Positions 11,246-23,834 of a stretch of DNA of 64,000 bases are shown here, piece after piece. This DNA comes from Panaeolus papilionaceus. Lineage: Eukaryota; Basidiomycota; Agaricomycetes; Agaricales. The notes beneath the pieces were generated by a model. The model worked only from the letters and a program-made list of their open reading frames with translations, did not search any database and was not told the DNA's origin. How positions within the stretch are numbered: the first letter of the stretch is position 1; each line of letters opens with the position of its first letter. Made by a program: the position numbers and the translations under genes. The DNA lies in the NCBI GenBank assembly GCA_015501605.1, contig JADNRZ010000008.1:310001-374000 (forward strand), given 5' to 3'.

Positions 11246-12910
11246 ATGAACGTACTCAAGACCAACTCTTTTTTCCGCCCTGCTAGTCGTCCGTCATCAC
11301 CAGCTCCTGCACTCCTATCAACCCGGACTGAGTCTGGTCAGGCTGCAGAACGCTCCACTCGCTCCCTCAATAAATTATCTCTCAGTAACTTTATTCGACA
11401 ATCGCCCTCACAGTCTCCCACTCCGGTCCCAAACGCTGCACGTCTCATTCAAGATGGGTCCTACTTGGAGATGTTGAGCCTCAAATTGAGCGAGGCCGTT
11501 TCCAGGGCTTTGGCCCAGCCGCCTGCTGCCCCAGGCGTCAACGATCAGGTGGCCGGGAAGCGTCCTATCCCGCATGGCAGGGGGTTATCTCTTGGTGCAT
11601 TGATATCTTCGTATGTTCGCTAAGTCTCTCTTCGTCTTCTTTGTCCTCACCCTTCGACATCTAGGGAACTCAACGCAGTTCAAGATAACCCACACCTATT
11701 TAAAGCCGTCTTGCGCTCCCTTCAGCGCCCGTTGACAGTCCTGTTAACCAACTTATCGGCTCAGCTCGTCCCATTGTTGGCATCCCAGGCATTTTTAGTC
11801 TTGCCCACCATCACGACCCCTGCGTCTTTCCCTAACCCTACGCAACAACACGCCCTATCTCTTGCCAAATTTTGCGAAGAGATGCTTCAAACCTTTGATG
11901 CACTGAGCTTGGGTACGGACTCTGATATTCGTGGCGATGGTCTCAAGTCCATCAGAGATGGATTTGTCTCCTTGTTAAATCGAGTCATCAATCCACTCAT
12001 AACGGGGGTCCGGAACGAGCTAACTCCGATTATGGAAGCGCTCGAAAAGCCTTGCACTGCTGCCGCTGTCAAGAGTCCAGCGGTTACCAAATTCCCAACC
12101 GCCGTTTACCATCCATCCATTGTCACCCTCCAAACTCTGATGCCCGTCTATGCGAAAGCACTGACGACATGTACGACATCAACTATTTCTCATGCTTCGC
12201 TGGCTAGCCTGTTGATCTCCGTTTTATGGAAGGCGATGGTAGCTTTAGCTCATCGACCAGAAGCGAAGGCATATTCCGGAACCCCCCCAGTCTCGCCGTT
12301 GTTGACTGCCAAGAAGGGAAGAGGCTCACCCAGTCGGTCAACAACACCTCCGATCACCCCGCCTGCCGGTCGCTTCATCATAAAGTTACCCCCATCCCGA
12401 CCTGCAACTCCTCCGTTGGTTTCCGCCGTACCAGATGTCATAACCGATTGCAAGGCGTTGTATGAGCTTCTCTTGCTCCTTCCCCGTCCAAGCCCGGACA
12501 ACAAGGCAACACAATTGGCCAGGGAGGCCGTGGATGAGGCTTATGAAGGACTGAGGACACTCCCTGCCCTCTTTGAGACTGTCAAGAACAAGGACTGTCA
12601 CACCCAAGACCCAATGGAATTGGCCAAGGATCTGAACGTCCTGACCTCGGAAATTCCTTCACTCATTGCTCTGCCGATCATTCTTCGTGATTTTGGAGGT
12701 CCTAAGGTGTCCTCAGTAGCAGGCATGCTTGGACTCACCGAGGATGAGTACAGGAACGGCTGTTTGATTGGGTTTGGTCGTGCCGAGGAGTGCGCAATGA
12801 TCGTGTCCCAGCGCATTATGGATGTTCTTCAACAGGACTCTTATGCAAATGCGGTCGTCATCCATTGGTTGTCGCTGGAGATGACCGAAATTGAAGAAGA
12901 TGCTCCTTAG
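11246..12910 (+). CDS. Conserved-looking protein of unknown function, 536 residues
   Basis: I do not recognise this protein. Exon 1 (11246-11610) opens MNVLKTNSFFRPASRPSSPA after an ACACAAAAATG context. A 54-base intron (GTATGT...TCTAG) leads to exon 2 (11665-12910), giving 536 residues. The N-terminus is Ser/Pro-rich and disordered. Residues about 60-270 look helical and leucine-rich (SLKLSEAVSRALAQP, LTNLSAQLVPLLASQAFLVL). A Pro/Ser/Thr-rich linker around residues 310-365 contains GTPPVSPLL and TTPPITPPAGR, possible CDK-type phosphorylation sites. A second helical region ends in acidic EMTEIEEDAP. There is no signal peptide, membrane helix or catalytic motif. Long, uninterrupted coding sequence with biased codons supports a real gene. 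Confidence 0.7.
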
Positions 12911-13173
12911 AGGCTAAATGCACGTTTTTCTTTTTTTCTTTTTTCATGTTATCGCTTTTTTCTGCGCTTCGTGCTTTATTCGTAAATGTTAACCTGCGGT
13001 CTCATCAGCTTTGTTGTAACTGTCCTGTTTTGGGCTAGAAATTGAGCAAACGGATTTTCATCTAGAGGGTATATATTCTGAATGCGCTCAAATATCTTTT
13101 TTTAACCACTTGTATGTGTTGTATCCAATTAAACTTTGCGGTATCAGTCAGATATACCTGAACCTCTCAATTA

Positions 13174-14728
13174 TTACCATGACATGTCTTTGTATGAAAA
13201 TTAGCTTTTGCCGTCCACGAAACAGGAAATAAAACCAACCCATTTTGCGCTTCTCGGCGCGCACGTCTTCCATAATCTTCAATGAATGTTTGTCCAGAAT
13301 ATCGACATAAGGCTTGAGTGAAGTCTTCTCCCAGTCTGCCATGAAACCCACATGTCAGTTAAGGGCACTCTCTGTGATTATAAAGAACATACCGGAGTGA
13401 AACTCCTTGGTCTGATCATCGGATCGGGGAATGGAATCCAGTTCTTGAAGAAGCTGTCCAACTGTGGGCACACTTTCTGGATCGAAGCTAAAAATGGATT
13501 CCGGGTCTAACGGTACACAGACACGTCCGGTTTTTGGGTGAACACAGAAAGGTGCTTTGAGCAAATGGTTTCGATGTTTGGAGACTTCGGCGTCCAGACG
13601 TGGGTAAGTGTACTGAATAATAATGTCTTCCATCGCATGTAGGACATTCTGTGAGTCGGGTTAGATGACGCCTTGGGAGAGTAGCTGCCAAGCAAGAAGA
13701 GAGAACTTGCCCTTTGGCTTTTGTACGCCGACAAGTCCGACCACTTCTTCTCAGACGAACGAGAAGGTTCGTCCTCCCATTTGTCCCTCAAAGCTGAGGC
13801 AACAGAGGCATCAGGAATGCACTGCAACAGCTTTTCATACCCCTCCTCTGTTCGGAAACAATCTTGATTTCTAAGAACCAAGTCGACGAAAATAGTTTTG
13901 AGGTAATCAAGAGCACTTCTACAGAGCAGGTGTCAGCGACATCCCGAGGATTCCTAGGATAAAAGTCTATTTACTCACTGTAAACCAGGAGATAGTTTTC
14001 CGCTGCTGTTGTGAATGTTCAGTTTTTTATTGCTATCTTTCCCTCCAGGTATCACTGTAAGCCATCCCACAAGGGCCTTCCTCTGCTCATCTGTGAGCTC
14101 CATCGCTTCTTTATCAGAAATCCATAAATGGATTCCTCGACGACCTGAGTAAACCCATACGAGTTTGGAGTAGCCAAATTCCTCCCTGATAGCGGCATCT
14201 AAGATGCGAACGGCGGCCGAGATAAAAGCCCAACATCGTTTGCAGATGTCTGCCTCTGAACAACACGTGCGGATAGGATCATAATCTGTCATATCGATAT
14301 CAAACACAAGTTCGCGCTGGACAGGATAAAATTCAGCCGGGCGGACAGTCTTCTTGTCTCTTGGCTTTGAAAGTGAAGTAGCGTAAGGAAACATCCTCTT
14401 TTATAGTGAGGTTTAACGCACTCTGGCAGAATATACGGGACCGATCTCGAACCGAGACGGGTTGAACTGCAAGACCTGTTTCTTGAGCTCGTCTGCAGTG
14501 TTGAACGAGTGGTAGCGCAGATAAATGTCCCCAGGTAGTGTGAAAGCAAATTCCCGATGTGTGAACTTTCGTGTGGACGTATGCTCATGGTTAAGCCATG
14601 CAAACAGGGATTTGAAGGGGAACAAACGCCTGTAGTAAGTTAGCATAATTTCTGTTCAAAAAGTTAACTTCCAAGAAAATCCCTCTATGCGAATGAATTG
14701 ACAACAGACCTGGAGAGGTTGAATCCAT
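13174..14728 (-). CDS. PRI1: DNA primase small (catalytic) subunit
   Basis: The catalytic p48 subunit of the polymerase alpha-primase complex, which makes RNA primers at replication origins. A six-codon first exon from 14728 (MDSTSP) splices to EIMLTYYRRLFPFKSLFAWL, followed by the primase signature TLPGDIYLRYHSF and FNPSRFEIGPVYSARVR. The next exon carries the catalytic Asp pair in LVFDIDMTDYDPIRTCC, then the Cys-rich zinc region CCSEADICKRCW, and the nucleotide-binding VWVYSGRRGIHLWISDKEA. Later exons match the family C-terminal half (PRLDAEVSKHRNHLLKAPF, HPKTGRVCVPLD, FHSDWEKTSLKPYVDIL). The C-terminus is either ...RKMDMSW after a 52-base terminal intron (stop 13174-13176) or a read-through ending at 13148; I prefer the spliced form. 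All key residues are present. Confidence 0.9.
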
Positions 14729-15998
14729 ATTTGCGTATTGTGTCTGATAAGAAATGGGTAACAACAGTTTAAGGACAGTTTACTCAAAGCTGATGAGTGT
14801 TAAGCTTGAAATGCTAAACGTTAATGAGAAATTGAATGTCGCGAAGTTTCGCGTCAGTCACTCCACGTGATCGTGACATTATCATGCCATTGATTTGAAT
14901 TTCGAGATTCGAGACGGCGTCGTTACTGTTTCTTGACTGTTCACGTATTCGATATACTGACTCCGCGCCTCAAACCATGATTACTGACTGACCAACCATG
15001 CGTTTTGTTTCATTTGATTCACAACATGTTATATATCTTCCATAGACGACTCGCACTATGCAACTTACCGTACTAGCCGCACAGGGCATCATCGGGGTAT
15101 CCGGTGCACACATGGTTTGTTGATAATGTCCCCAGGCGGCATTGTCTTCTCTTGACTTTTCCGCCGATTCGTACCCTATCTACTCGGAAAGTGTTGCACT
15201 CATCTTCCACTATGGCTCGGATGTTTCAGTGCTCTAACGTTTTAACCTCAGTCATCTTCAAGCATGCAAACCCGTCTATGTGTTGCCAATATTGCTTAGG
15301 CGTTCCTGCCCGAGCTGATCAATCGTATTCAAAGCTCGTTGTCCCCTAGACTCTTGATGTTTCTTGTCGCTTGAAACAGAAGTGATGCGGCTTGCTTGAT
15401 ATTAAATCTGCCGCAAATGACGACCAACACATATGCTTATTCCATCTAGACCTCATTGATGAGTGCTGTCCTTACCGAACCGTTAAACCATCCAGGGGTC
15501 ACTCAAGCGGTTACCCGCACTTTACCTTACTCGCTCCACTTGCATATTCAAACCCTCGTCTTCGCTATTTATAGAAATGAAGACAATCCGTTCTCTGTGG
15601 ATTTGATAACTGCACACCTTCAAAGTTCAATGTAAGTTTAAGAAATTCAACTCATTTGCATTATTTCCTACAGGTCATTGATGTGGACCGTAAAATGGTT
15701 GTGAGGGATAGGTTCCTGTTTTGTGGCCTACAAACCAACTGCAAAACCCTTGTTCAATGGCTTCATGCTCGTCGGCTTTATCATCCGGTAATCACCTTAG
15801 CTATGTCCCAGAGAATGCCTCCGTGTCTTCCACGACATATACCATTTGCTAACCACGAGGCTCAAAAGCCGACCTCGGGTTTGGTTAATTTTGGACAAGT
15901 TGAAACACAAGTTGCTGGTCAATAGCCAGGTCGTAAGGGTATAAAAGCCGTCCATCTTCACATCGTATTGACAGACTATCTCTCTGAGTACTTCAGCT
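14729..15998 (+). promoter_or_regulatory. Divergent spacer and promoter of the manganese peroxidase gene
   Basis: This is the 1.27 kb between PRI1 (minus) and the peroxidase (plus). Toward the peroxidase there is a TATAAAAG at 15940-15947, about 52-59 bases before its ATG, and a CCAAT at 15286-15290. Two TGCACAC sequences (15105-15111 and 15611-15617) match the metal response element consensus TGCRCNC described for basidiomycete manganese peroxidase promoters. A 21-codon reading frame opens at 15058 after a TTATATATC, but it stops at once and has no supported continuation. Confidence 0.5.
15940..15947 (+). promoter_or_regulatory. TATA box of the manganese peroxidase gene
   Basis: TATAAAAG lies 52 bases upstream of the ATG at 15999. 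This close spacing is typical of strongly inducible secreted peroxidase genes with short leaders. Confidence 0.7.
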
Positions 15999-17864
<1,866 letters not shown>

Positions 17865-19127
17865 AACCGGTTTTATTTAATGATACCTTTAGATTTAGAT
17901 CTAGACAGCGGTACATAATACAAGTCCGACCCTCGTTGAGGCTTTGTAACAAGAACTAGACATATTTTAGAAGCGTTTTTATTTCACTATGATAGCTTAT
18001 AATTTCCTCATGCCGTCCCTTGGGCGCGCGCGTTGTTCATCCTTGACAAATGTGTATTGACAAAACCATAGATTCATCCAACAATTGAGTAAGGAAGCTC
18101 CGAGTACCTAATCATCATCACCATCTAGGACAGACATTCCGTGGCAATGAAACCCCTCTCACCCCAAAATCTCGGGCGGAGCATGACAACCTGTACCACT
18201 GCGACCTGCGACTTGCCCTAAATGATTCAGAATGTAGAATGAGCCCAGAATACACCGGAGTTTGAGGGTTGGTAAATACAATGCAGCGCTTTTCTTACAC
18301 CTCAACTAACCCCAAAGTCATGTCGGCGCATGACTCTCTAGCGGATTCCAAATTGCAATTGACTTGTATCGAACCAAAACCACAAGGTTGATCATCGTCA
18401 TCGCAGCGGTGAACGAAATGCAGCAGAAGCAGAATCGCATAGCCTTTGCGCCATTTGCGACGTCAGTGCCCGTCAGAAGAATTTAGAGGACTATGTCATC
18501 GACGCGATCATAGAGCATCTGTGGGGTATGGATGTCCAAATTAGGGGGCTCAGCTCCATTAAGTGATCGGGGATTAAGCAACTCTATTTTTAGTTTGTCG
18601 GTTAGCGATCCAGAGAGCGGGGGCGAGGCGAGGACTCGAATACCTTTGCATTCAGGTATTTTATCGTTCTTGCTGTGCGTGCGTTGTTGGATAATGTTGA
18701 CTTCGGAAGTGTGTAGAAAGCATGCTGAATTCATACTCTTTACAACGAACGTGCAATGACGGAATGCTACGCCGCATGTCGTGTGCCAATGCAGGGACCA
18801 GAAGGTGCTAGAAATAAGTTCTGCGGGTTCTGCGGGTGCCTTCCTTGAGCAGAAGACGGGTCTAATGTGTCTCCGGAAAGAAGAACCAAGCTATTCACAC
18901 ATGTGATGATGACCAAAGAGATGGTGCGATGTTATTATCAACGAGATTGTACAAAAGTCCAACAGACTACGATATGGTTACAGGACAGCAAGAATGGTGG
19001 AATCTGGGTAAAGGAAGAGAAAGGAAGAATGAATAACATGAGGCAGTAGCCTTGATTGAATAGCTATACAGACACACGACATGGTGTGACTGGTGCGGTT
19101 GATCAGGAAGCAAGGGATGAGACACGC
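17865..19127. other. Intergenic region without recognisable gene
   Basis: This 1.26 kb stretch lies between the convergent 3' ends of the peroxidase and a membrane-protein gene. Only ORFs of 60-83 codons occur, on both strands, and none resembles a known family. No terminal inverted repeats, tRNA boxes or transposase fragments were found by eye. Confidence 0.5.
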
Positions 19128-20154
19128 TTATCCCACGAGAGGGGCACGCTCCTCGTCGCTGAGAGCGATACCTCTGCGTCGACGCATCATGAGACCCAAA
19201 GCACCCTTTACGACCCAAATAAGGGCAAGAATTGCAAATGCAAGGGAAGACCAGTGAACGAATCCAGAGGAGGTTTGGTGGACGAAGATGGCCCAGAGAG
19301 ACCAGGCAATAGCAATGGACGCTGGGAGATCACCTTCAGGGGTGGAGAAGGCGTAGGTGGCAGCCGTACCCTCGAGGAAGAAGCTGATGAAAGGAAATGA
19401 GCAGGGTGATAAGAAGTGTAAAAAAAATGAAACTCACAGGGCAAGGAAGACAAAGACTTTGGTCCAAACACCTGCACCATGGTTGAGACGGTTGACACCG
19501 AAAGCATCAAAGGCGGAAATGACGACAAGGACTGTGGTCCAACCGTGGTAAAGGGAGAAAGGAAGGTGAATGAAGAGCTCATCTCCTAAAGACTCGGAGG
19601 AGTGGTGCTTCTTCACAATATAGTAAATGTGCTGCGGTGGGGTGTTAGTATGGCGCAAGTGTACAATGAGCACAGGGATTCCAGACGCACTGTAACGGTC
19701 GAGCTGACGAAAAGTGCAAAAATGAAAGCTAGAGAAACGTTAGATTGAAAAGAATACAGCATCGTCGTATTTCACATACCAATGATGTAGTGCTGAGTTG
19801 CCCATAAATTGACGTAGATTGCGTTGAGGATGGCAAGGAGTGGGAATCGCCATGAAATACCATCGATGATGGTCCTCTTGCCATTGGGGAAGAACTGGTA
19901 GATGATTGTACCGAGAAGAAGGGCATGAATCAAGGTCCTGGATTCATTGTGAATATTTTAATTGGATTTAAATGAAGAAGAAAGACGAACCAGATGAGGA
20001 ATGCCCAAGGAGCTGGGGTAATGTATGTTTCCTTTCCATAGTAGTAAATGGAAGAAGGAGAAGCTACTATATAGATGTTGGAACCAAGGAATACGAAATA
20101 GACGATAACATTGACAATTTTGAGGAAGATACCGTCTTTCCAAGAATCAGCCAT
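19128..20154 (-). CDS. Multi-pass membrane protein, function unknown
   Basis: A hydrophobic protein of roughly 260-270 residues with six or seven predicted membrane helices; family not firmly recognised. The start at 20154 (MADSWKDG; an in-frame ATG four codons upstream is possible) leads into [19 protein letters not shown]. Then come [24 protein letters not shown] and [20 protein letters not shown]. Later exons carry [20 protein letters not shown] and [11 protein letters not shown], and after a further intron a long acidic-to-hydrophobic segment with [14 protein letters not shown] and [14 protein letters not shown]. The C-terminus is cytosolic-looking: [20 protein letters not shown], stop 19128-19130. 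The Trp-rich helices recall TspO/MBR-like tryptophan-rich membrane proteins, but I cannot confirm this. At least five introns are inferred. Confidence 0.75.
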
Positions 20155-20311
20155 GGTTGCAGGCAAAGTGAATGAGAGAAATCAAGTTGAGACTCAGACA
20201 ACCAACTCGAATTTAAATATCTTGGGATAGTGACGTAGGGTCATGTGACCAACCAATGACATAAGTAACGACGAAGTAGACCTCCGACTCCTCTTTTCCA
20301 TTGTCATCATA

Positions 20312-21549
20312 ATGGCACCCCACGAGATTACTACTAGTCCTAATTGTAACATCTGTTCAAAATCAGATTCAACTCCCAGAAACTTTCTTTTAGATTGTTT
20401 AATTTGTAAAAGATCTTGGCATCATCGTAGGTATTTCAAAACCAATACATTCACAACTATTCAAATCTACTTGCAGGCTGTCATAAACCACCAATACCAG
20501 ACTTGGAGGTTCTCAAATATATCAAGGCAACAACGGATTTACTTCGCCAACAGAGTCAGAACCCGAACAGAACCCAAGCACGTCCACAGCGTCCTACTTT
20601 TACTTGTGGGCCTTGTAAACAGAACCCTGTCACACTCTCAGAAGGCTCCAATGTTCAAGTTATCGTAATAGATGACTCGGACGATGAGGTACCGAGCGTT
20701 CCAAAGCCTCCCCCTATCAATCAGATAGCATCCAAAAAACCTTCCTTGCGAGGTTCAATTCCCATCCAGCCATCCAACCCTCCAGCACAGGGGGGCCAAC
20801 CCATAATTAACCCCCGTTCGTCTAAATCTTCGTTTCTCGACCCTAATGAGGTTACGACGACAACTTCGCTCCAAAGAAATGATGTTATCAGGCGTAAGAT
20901 TACCGCTTCATCTCACAAACGCCCCGAACAGCAGTCCATCGAGCCACTTCCTTTCCGACGCGATATTTCCTTGATGGGTTCTTCAGACAGCTCTAGACAT
21001 GGAACATCCAGTAGATCTCCTTCTCTCAATCCCCATCCATTAGTGCCACATAAGCAGAAGACCCCTGCAATTGGCGCCAGATTCGTTAGCCTACCTCGCT
21101 TCGAAGCCCTGTCGATGTCCATAGAACCTGATGACGACGAAGACGATGAGGAGGAGGAAGACCAACTCGCAGAAGATGACGACCAGCCTTTGCGACCTAC
21201 CAAGCGGCATGTCATAGATGTAACCAGGAATACCGAACTAGCTCCTGCTCGAAAGTCATCCACTCGCCCCAACATACCTGTAGGCCCTCAGAACCCATCT
21301 GGTTCATCTACCTCAACGCCCATTCATGTCCCAGTGTTCAAGGCGCTCCCAGATCTCCTTGACGAGGAATATGCTCAGACAAACGATGCTTGGTCGCGGG
21401 CAGCTGCTCGCTGTCGCCAAACCTCTTCGGTACCTCGACGGTCATTCAGTCAGAGAAAACGCCAAATTAGACCAGTGTTTAAACCGACAATCCAATCATT
21501 CAATTTTGATGTCGATACATGGGTATCTCAAAAAGCAATGCTGTTGTAA
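20312..21549 (+). CDS. Small PHD-like zinc-finger protein with SUMO-interacting motif
   Basis: A predicted nuclear protein of 395 residues from two exons, 20312-20426 and 20477-21549, joined by a 50-base GTAGGT...TTGCAG intron that completes the finger. The N-terminus reads CNICSKSDSTP...LDCLICKRSWHHRCHKPP, a C-x2-C, C-x2-C, H-x2-C pattern typical of the first part of a PHD finger. Around residues 90-100 VQVIVIDDSDDEVP is a textbook hydrophobic-plus-acidic SUMO-interacting motif. The rest is disordered, with a long acidic run (SIEPDDDEDDEEEEDQLAED) near residues 240-260 and basic RKR stretches at the end. No catalytic domain is visible. A chromatin-reader or SUMO-linked adaptor role is inference. 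The frame was read as biased, uninterrupted coding sequence. Confidence 0.7.
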
Positions 21550-21731
21550 GCGATCCATTCAAACCATTATAAACATGTAATCATGTATACCAATAAATCC
21601 CTTGATTGATATTTTTATCTACTCAGGTATCAATGTGGAGAATAGACCTCCCAACCACCCTGGATCATTTGTCCGAGTACCCCGTGCGGTATTTTTAGAT
21701 ATGCGAATAGATATGATAAAAGGAGCGCTTC

Positions 21732-23117
21732 GTGTTCCTATGCCACCAGTACCCTTCCATTGTATACTCTTCTCAAGACTTGATGCGTCTGCCAGTCGAC
21801 ATCTTTTTTACACTATTCGAGTTCCTAGCAAACGAAGACGAGGGCCCTGATGTTAAGACGTTAAGCGCCTGCTGTCTCGTATCCTCTGCGATTTCGAAGA
21901 TTTGTGAGGCATACCTCTACACTTGCGTCCATCTCATGTGTGGAGATCTAGAGAGTGATCGTCTGGATCGAACACCATGGTATAATCCACAATGCGCAAT
22001 TTCGACCCCTCACTTCAAATCGATCATGGAAAGCAAACCCCATATCAGCCGGTTTATCAAGACTTTGGGTATATACTGGGTACATCCTAATCCCCAAGCG
22101 CAACAGAAACTTTTCGATCTTCTCCAGCAACTCGAAACGAACAACGTCCGAGCACTTCACATTTTCTCGAGCTATGTCGACAGATGGGATAAGATGGGTG
22201 TCCCCATCAACGCCTTTCTCGAAACCATCCTCCAATCTCCCAACCTCAAGGAGCTGGAAGTCGGTAACATCGACTACTTCCCACTCTATAAGACCTTCCA
22301 GACACCACTGCGATCCTTAGGCATGAACTTGATCACGGGAACTCCCATCCCTGGTCTTCAAACTATGAGTTCTATAGTGCCATCGGCTACATGTACGATG
22401 CCTTTGGAGAGCCTTTTCCTCGACACACTTGCGACGGATGTCATGGATGTCAGTTGTACTCGTTTCTGTCGTCCAGACCGCGAGCCTATCTTCGATTTCT
22501 CTTCGCTCTCCCAACTTGCCGTCGCCCTCAATTTTGCGCACATGGAACGGGATATGGAGTTGACGCGCAGCATCATGAAGCAAAGTAGGTGCTTGAGGCG
22601 ACTCTCAATCAGCAGTGAGTTTTCCATTCAAATCTGTGAAGGACGTGGGATCACCGCTGACACGGCAACTCCGAAAGTTCAAATGACCACGTTCAGCGAA
22701 ATGCTTTCAGATGTCGTTCAAACAGCTAAAGACACCTTGGAGACGCTAGCGCTCGTATCATACCCACCAATCACATGCCCTCTGGACAATGCTCCTGAAT
22801 TCCTCGCCTTCAATGGCTGCATCTTTGCCTCACTGAAGTGCATCAAGATGCAGTTCTTCTTGTTTAGGGATGTTGACGGAGGGCTAGTCGATAACGGTGG
22901 TTGGCTGAGCTTGGCCACGGTAGTTCAAGATCGCAAAAGGTTCCCGTCTTTAGAGAGAATAGAGGTTTGGATGAGGCTCAGCACTTGGCCCCACGAGGAT
23001 CGAAGACCTGTCGACCCGTATCTGGGATTAGGTCGGGAATTAATTGAAAGTCCTCTGAGAGAGAGCGGTATTGTGTTCGAAACTGGCCATATTGAGCGCC
23101 ACGGGAGGTTTGTTTAG
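21732..23117 (+). CDS. F-box-like protein
   Basis: A single-exon protein of up to 461 residues, probably a substrate receptor of an SCF ubiquitin ligase. An F-box-like segment lies near the N-terminus (RLPVDIFFTLFEFLANEDEG...KTLSACCLVSSAISKICEAYLY), matching the LPxEI...L..CxLVSxxW pattern of basidiomycete F-box proteins. The rest is leucine-patterned in a loose LRR style (LKELEVGNIDYFPLY, LRSLGMNL, CLRRLSISSEF, LETLALVSYPPI). The first ATG (21732) and the one at 21783 (MRLPVD) are both possible starts. Such F-box genes form large, fast-evolving families in Agaricomycetes. The function of this copy is not predictable. Overlapping frames on both strands are shadows. Confidence 0.75.
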   Translation: MFLCHQYPSIVYSSQDLMRLPVDIFFTLFEFLANEDEGPDVKTLSACCLVSSAISKICEAYLYTCVHLMCGDLESDRLDRTPWYNPQCAISTPHFKSIMESKPHISRFIKTLGIYWVHPNPQAQQKLFDLLQQLETNNVRALHIFSSYVDRWDKMGVPINAFLETILQSPNLKELEVGNIDYFPLYKTFQTPLRSLGMNLITGTPIPGLQTMSSIVPSATCTMPLESLFLDTLATDVMDVSCTRFCRPDREPIFDFSSLSQLAVALNFAHMERDMELTRSIMKQSRCLRRLSISSEFSIQICEGRGITADTATPKVQMTTFSEMLSDVVQTAKDTLETLALVSYPPITCPLDNAPEFLAFNGCIFASLKCIKMQFFLFRDVDGGLVDNGGWLSLATVVQDRKRFPSLERIEVWMRLSTWPHEDRRPVDPYLGLGRELIESPLRESGIVFETGHIERHGRFV

Positions 23118-23834
23118 AACGCAGTCTGTATTTAGTAGTTAATTCGTCGAGTTGAGCGCTTGACTCTTGAAAGGAAGTCCTACCGTGACGTGTAGATCCA
23201 TGATAGAACTTTGCGACGGTATGCCGCAGTCGTGTATACAATTGACTATCATCAAGAAATGGTTCAATCTCTGGATCTCTTTTTCATAGAGGCACTTGTC
23301 GAACCTTGAAGCAAATCAACGTATGGTAGTAGCAGTACTGCAGTAGTATCGAGCTTAACTGCGTAACTTGTACTATGAACAAGCGTGGTCTGCAAAGCCT
23401 TGATAGTCCATCGGTTTTTACTGCGGCGTCGGTAATTCATTGTTTTCGTGCTGAGTCATTCAAGCCTCGCAGTATTTCATACTGGAGGCTGTGATACCAT
23501 GGATACGACCTGAGAAGATCTGCGAAAAGCATCTCCTTGCGCAGCCGGTCTGTACCTGCCGGATTTGCCGCTATTTACAGAAATGACAATCCTTCGGAGG
23601 CGCCTGTCTGCGTTTGGCTGCGTCCTGCGGCCCTTTTACGTCAATCTCTGGCTTGTCACTTTCCGCAACCTGCTCTATTCAGTCATCATCTCGCCCCTTT
23701 CCTGTACGGTTTCCTTCAGCATAATTCCGATACGGCCTGCATGTATAAAGCAAGGTGGCAGCACCCAACATTACAGCAACTAAGTCACCTTCACTTGCTA
23801 CCACTGCCTAAACACAAGCACCCAATTCGCTAGA
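23118..23834 (+). promoter_or_regulatory. Intergenic/promoter region with TATA box for the alpha/beta hydrolase gene
   Basis: This 717-base spacer contains a TATAAA at 23744-23749, about 90 bases before the hydrolase ATG. Upstream lies GC-richer sequence with two overlapping open frames of 72 and 98 codons that show no family signature and are best ignored. Confidence 0.5.

Noticed and set aside
18590..18660. Possible tRNA-like GTATTCGAGTCC on the minus strand
   Set aside because: The B-box-like match has no A-box TRGYNNA at the right distance and no pairing acceptor stem.
23537..23833. 98-codon frame upstream of the alpha/beta hydrolase
   Set aside because: It overlaps the TATA box and promoter of that gene and shows no known domain.
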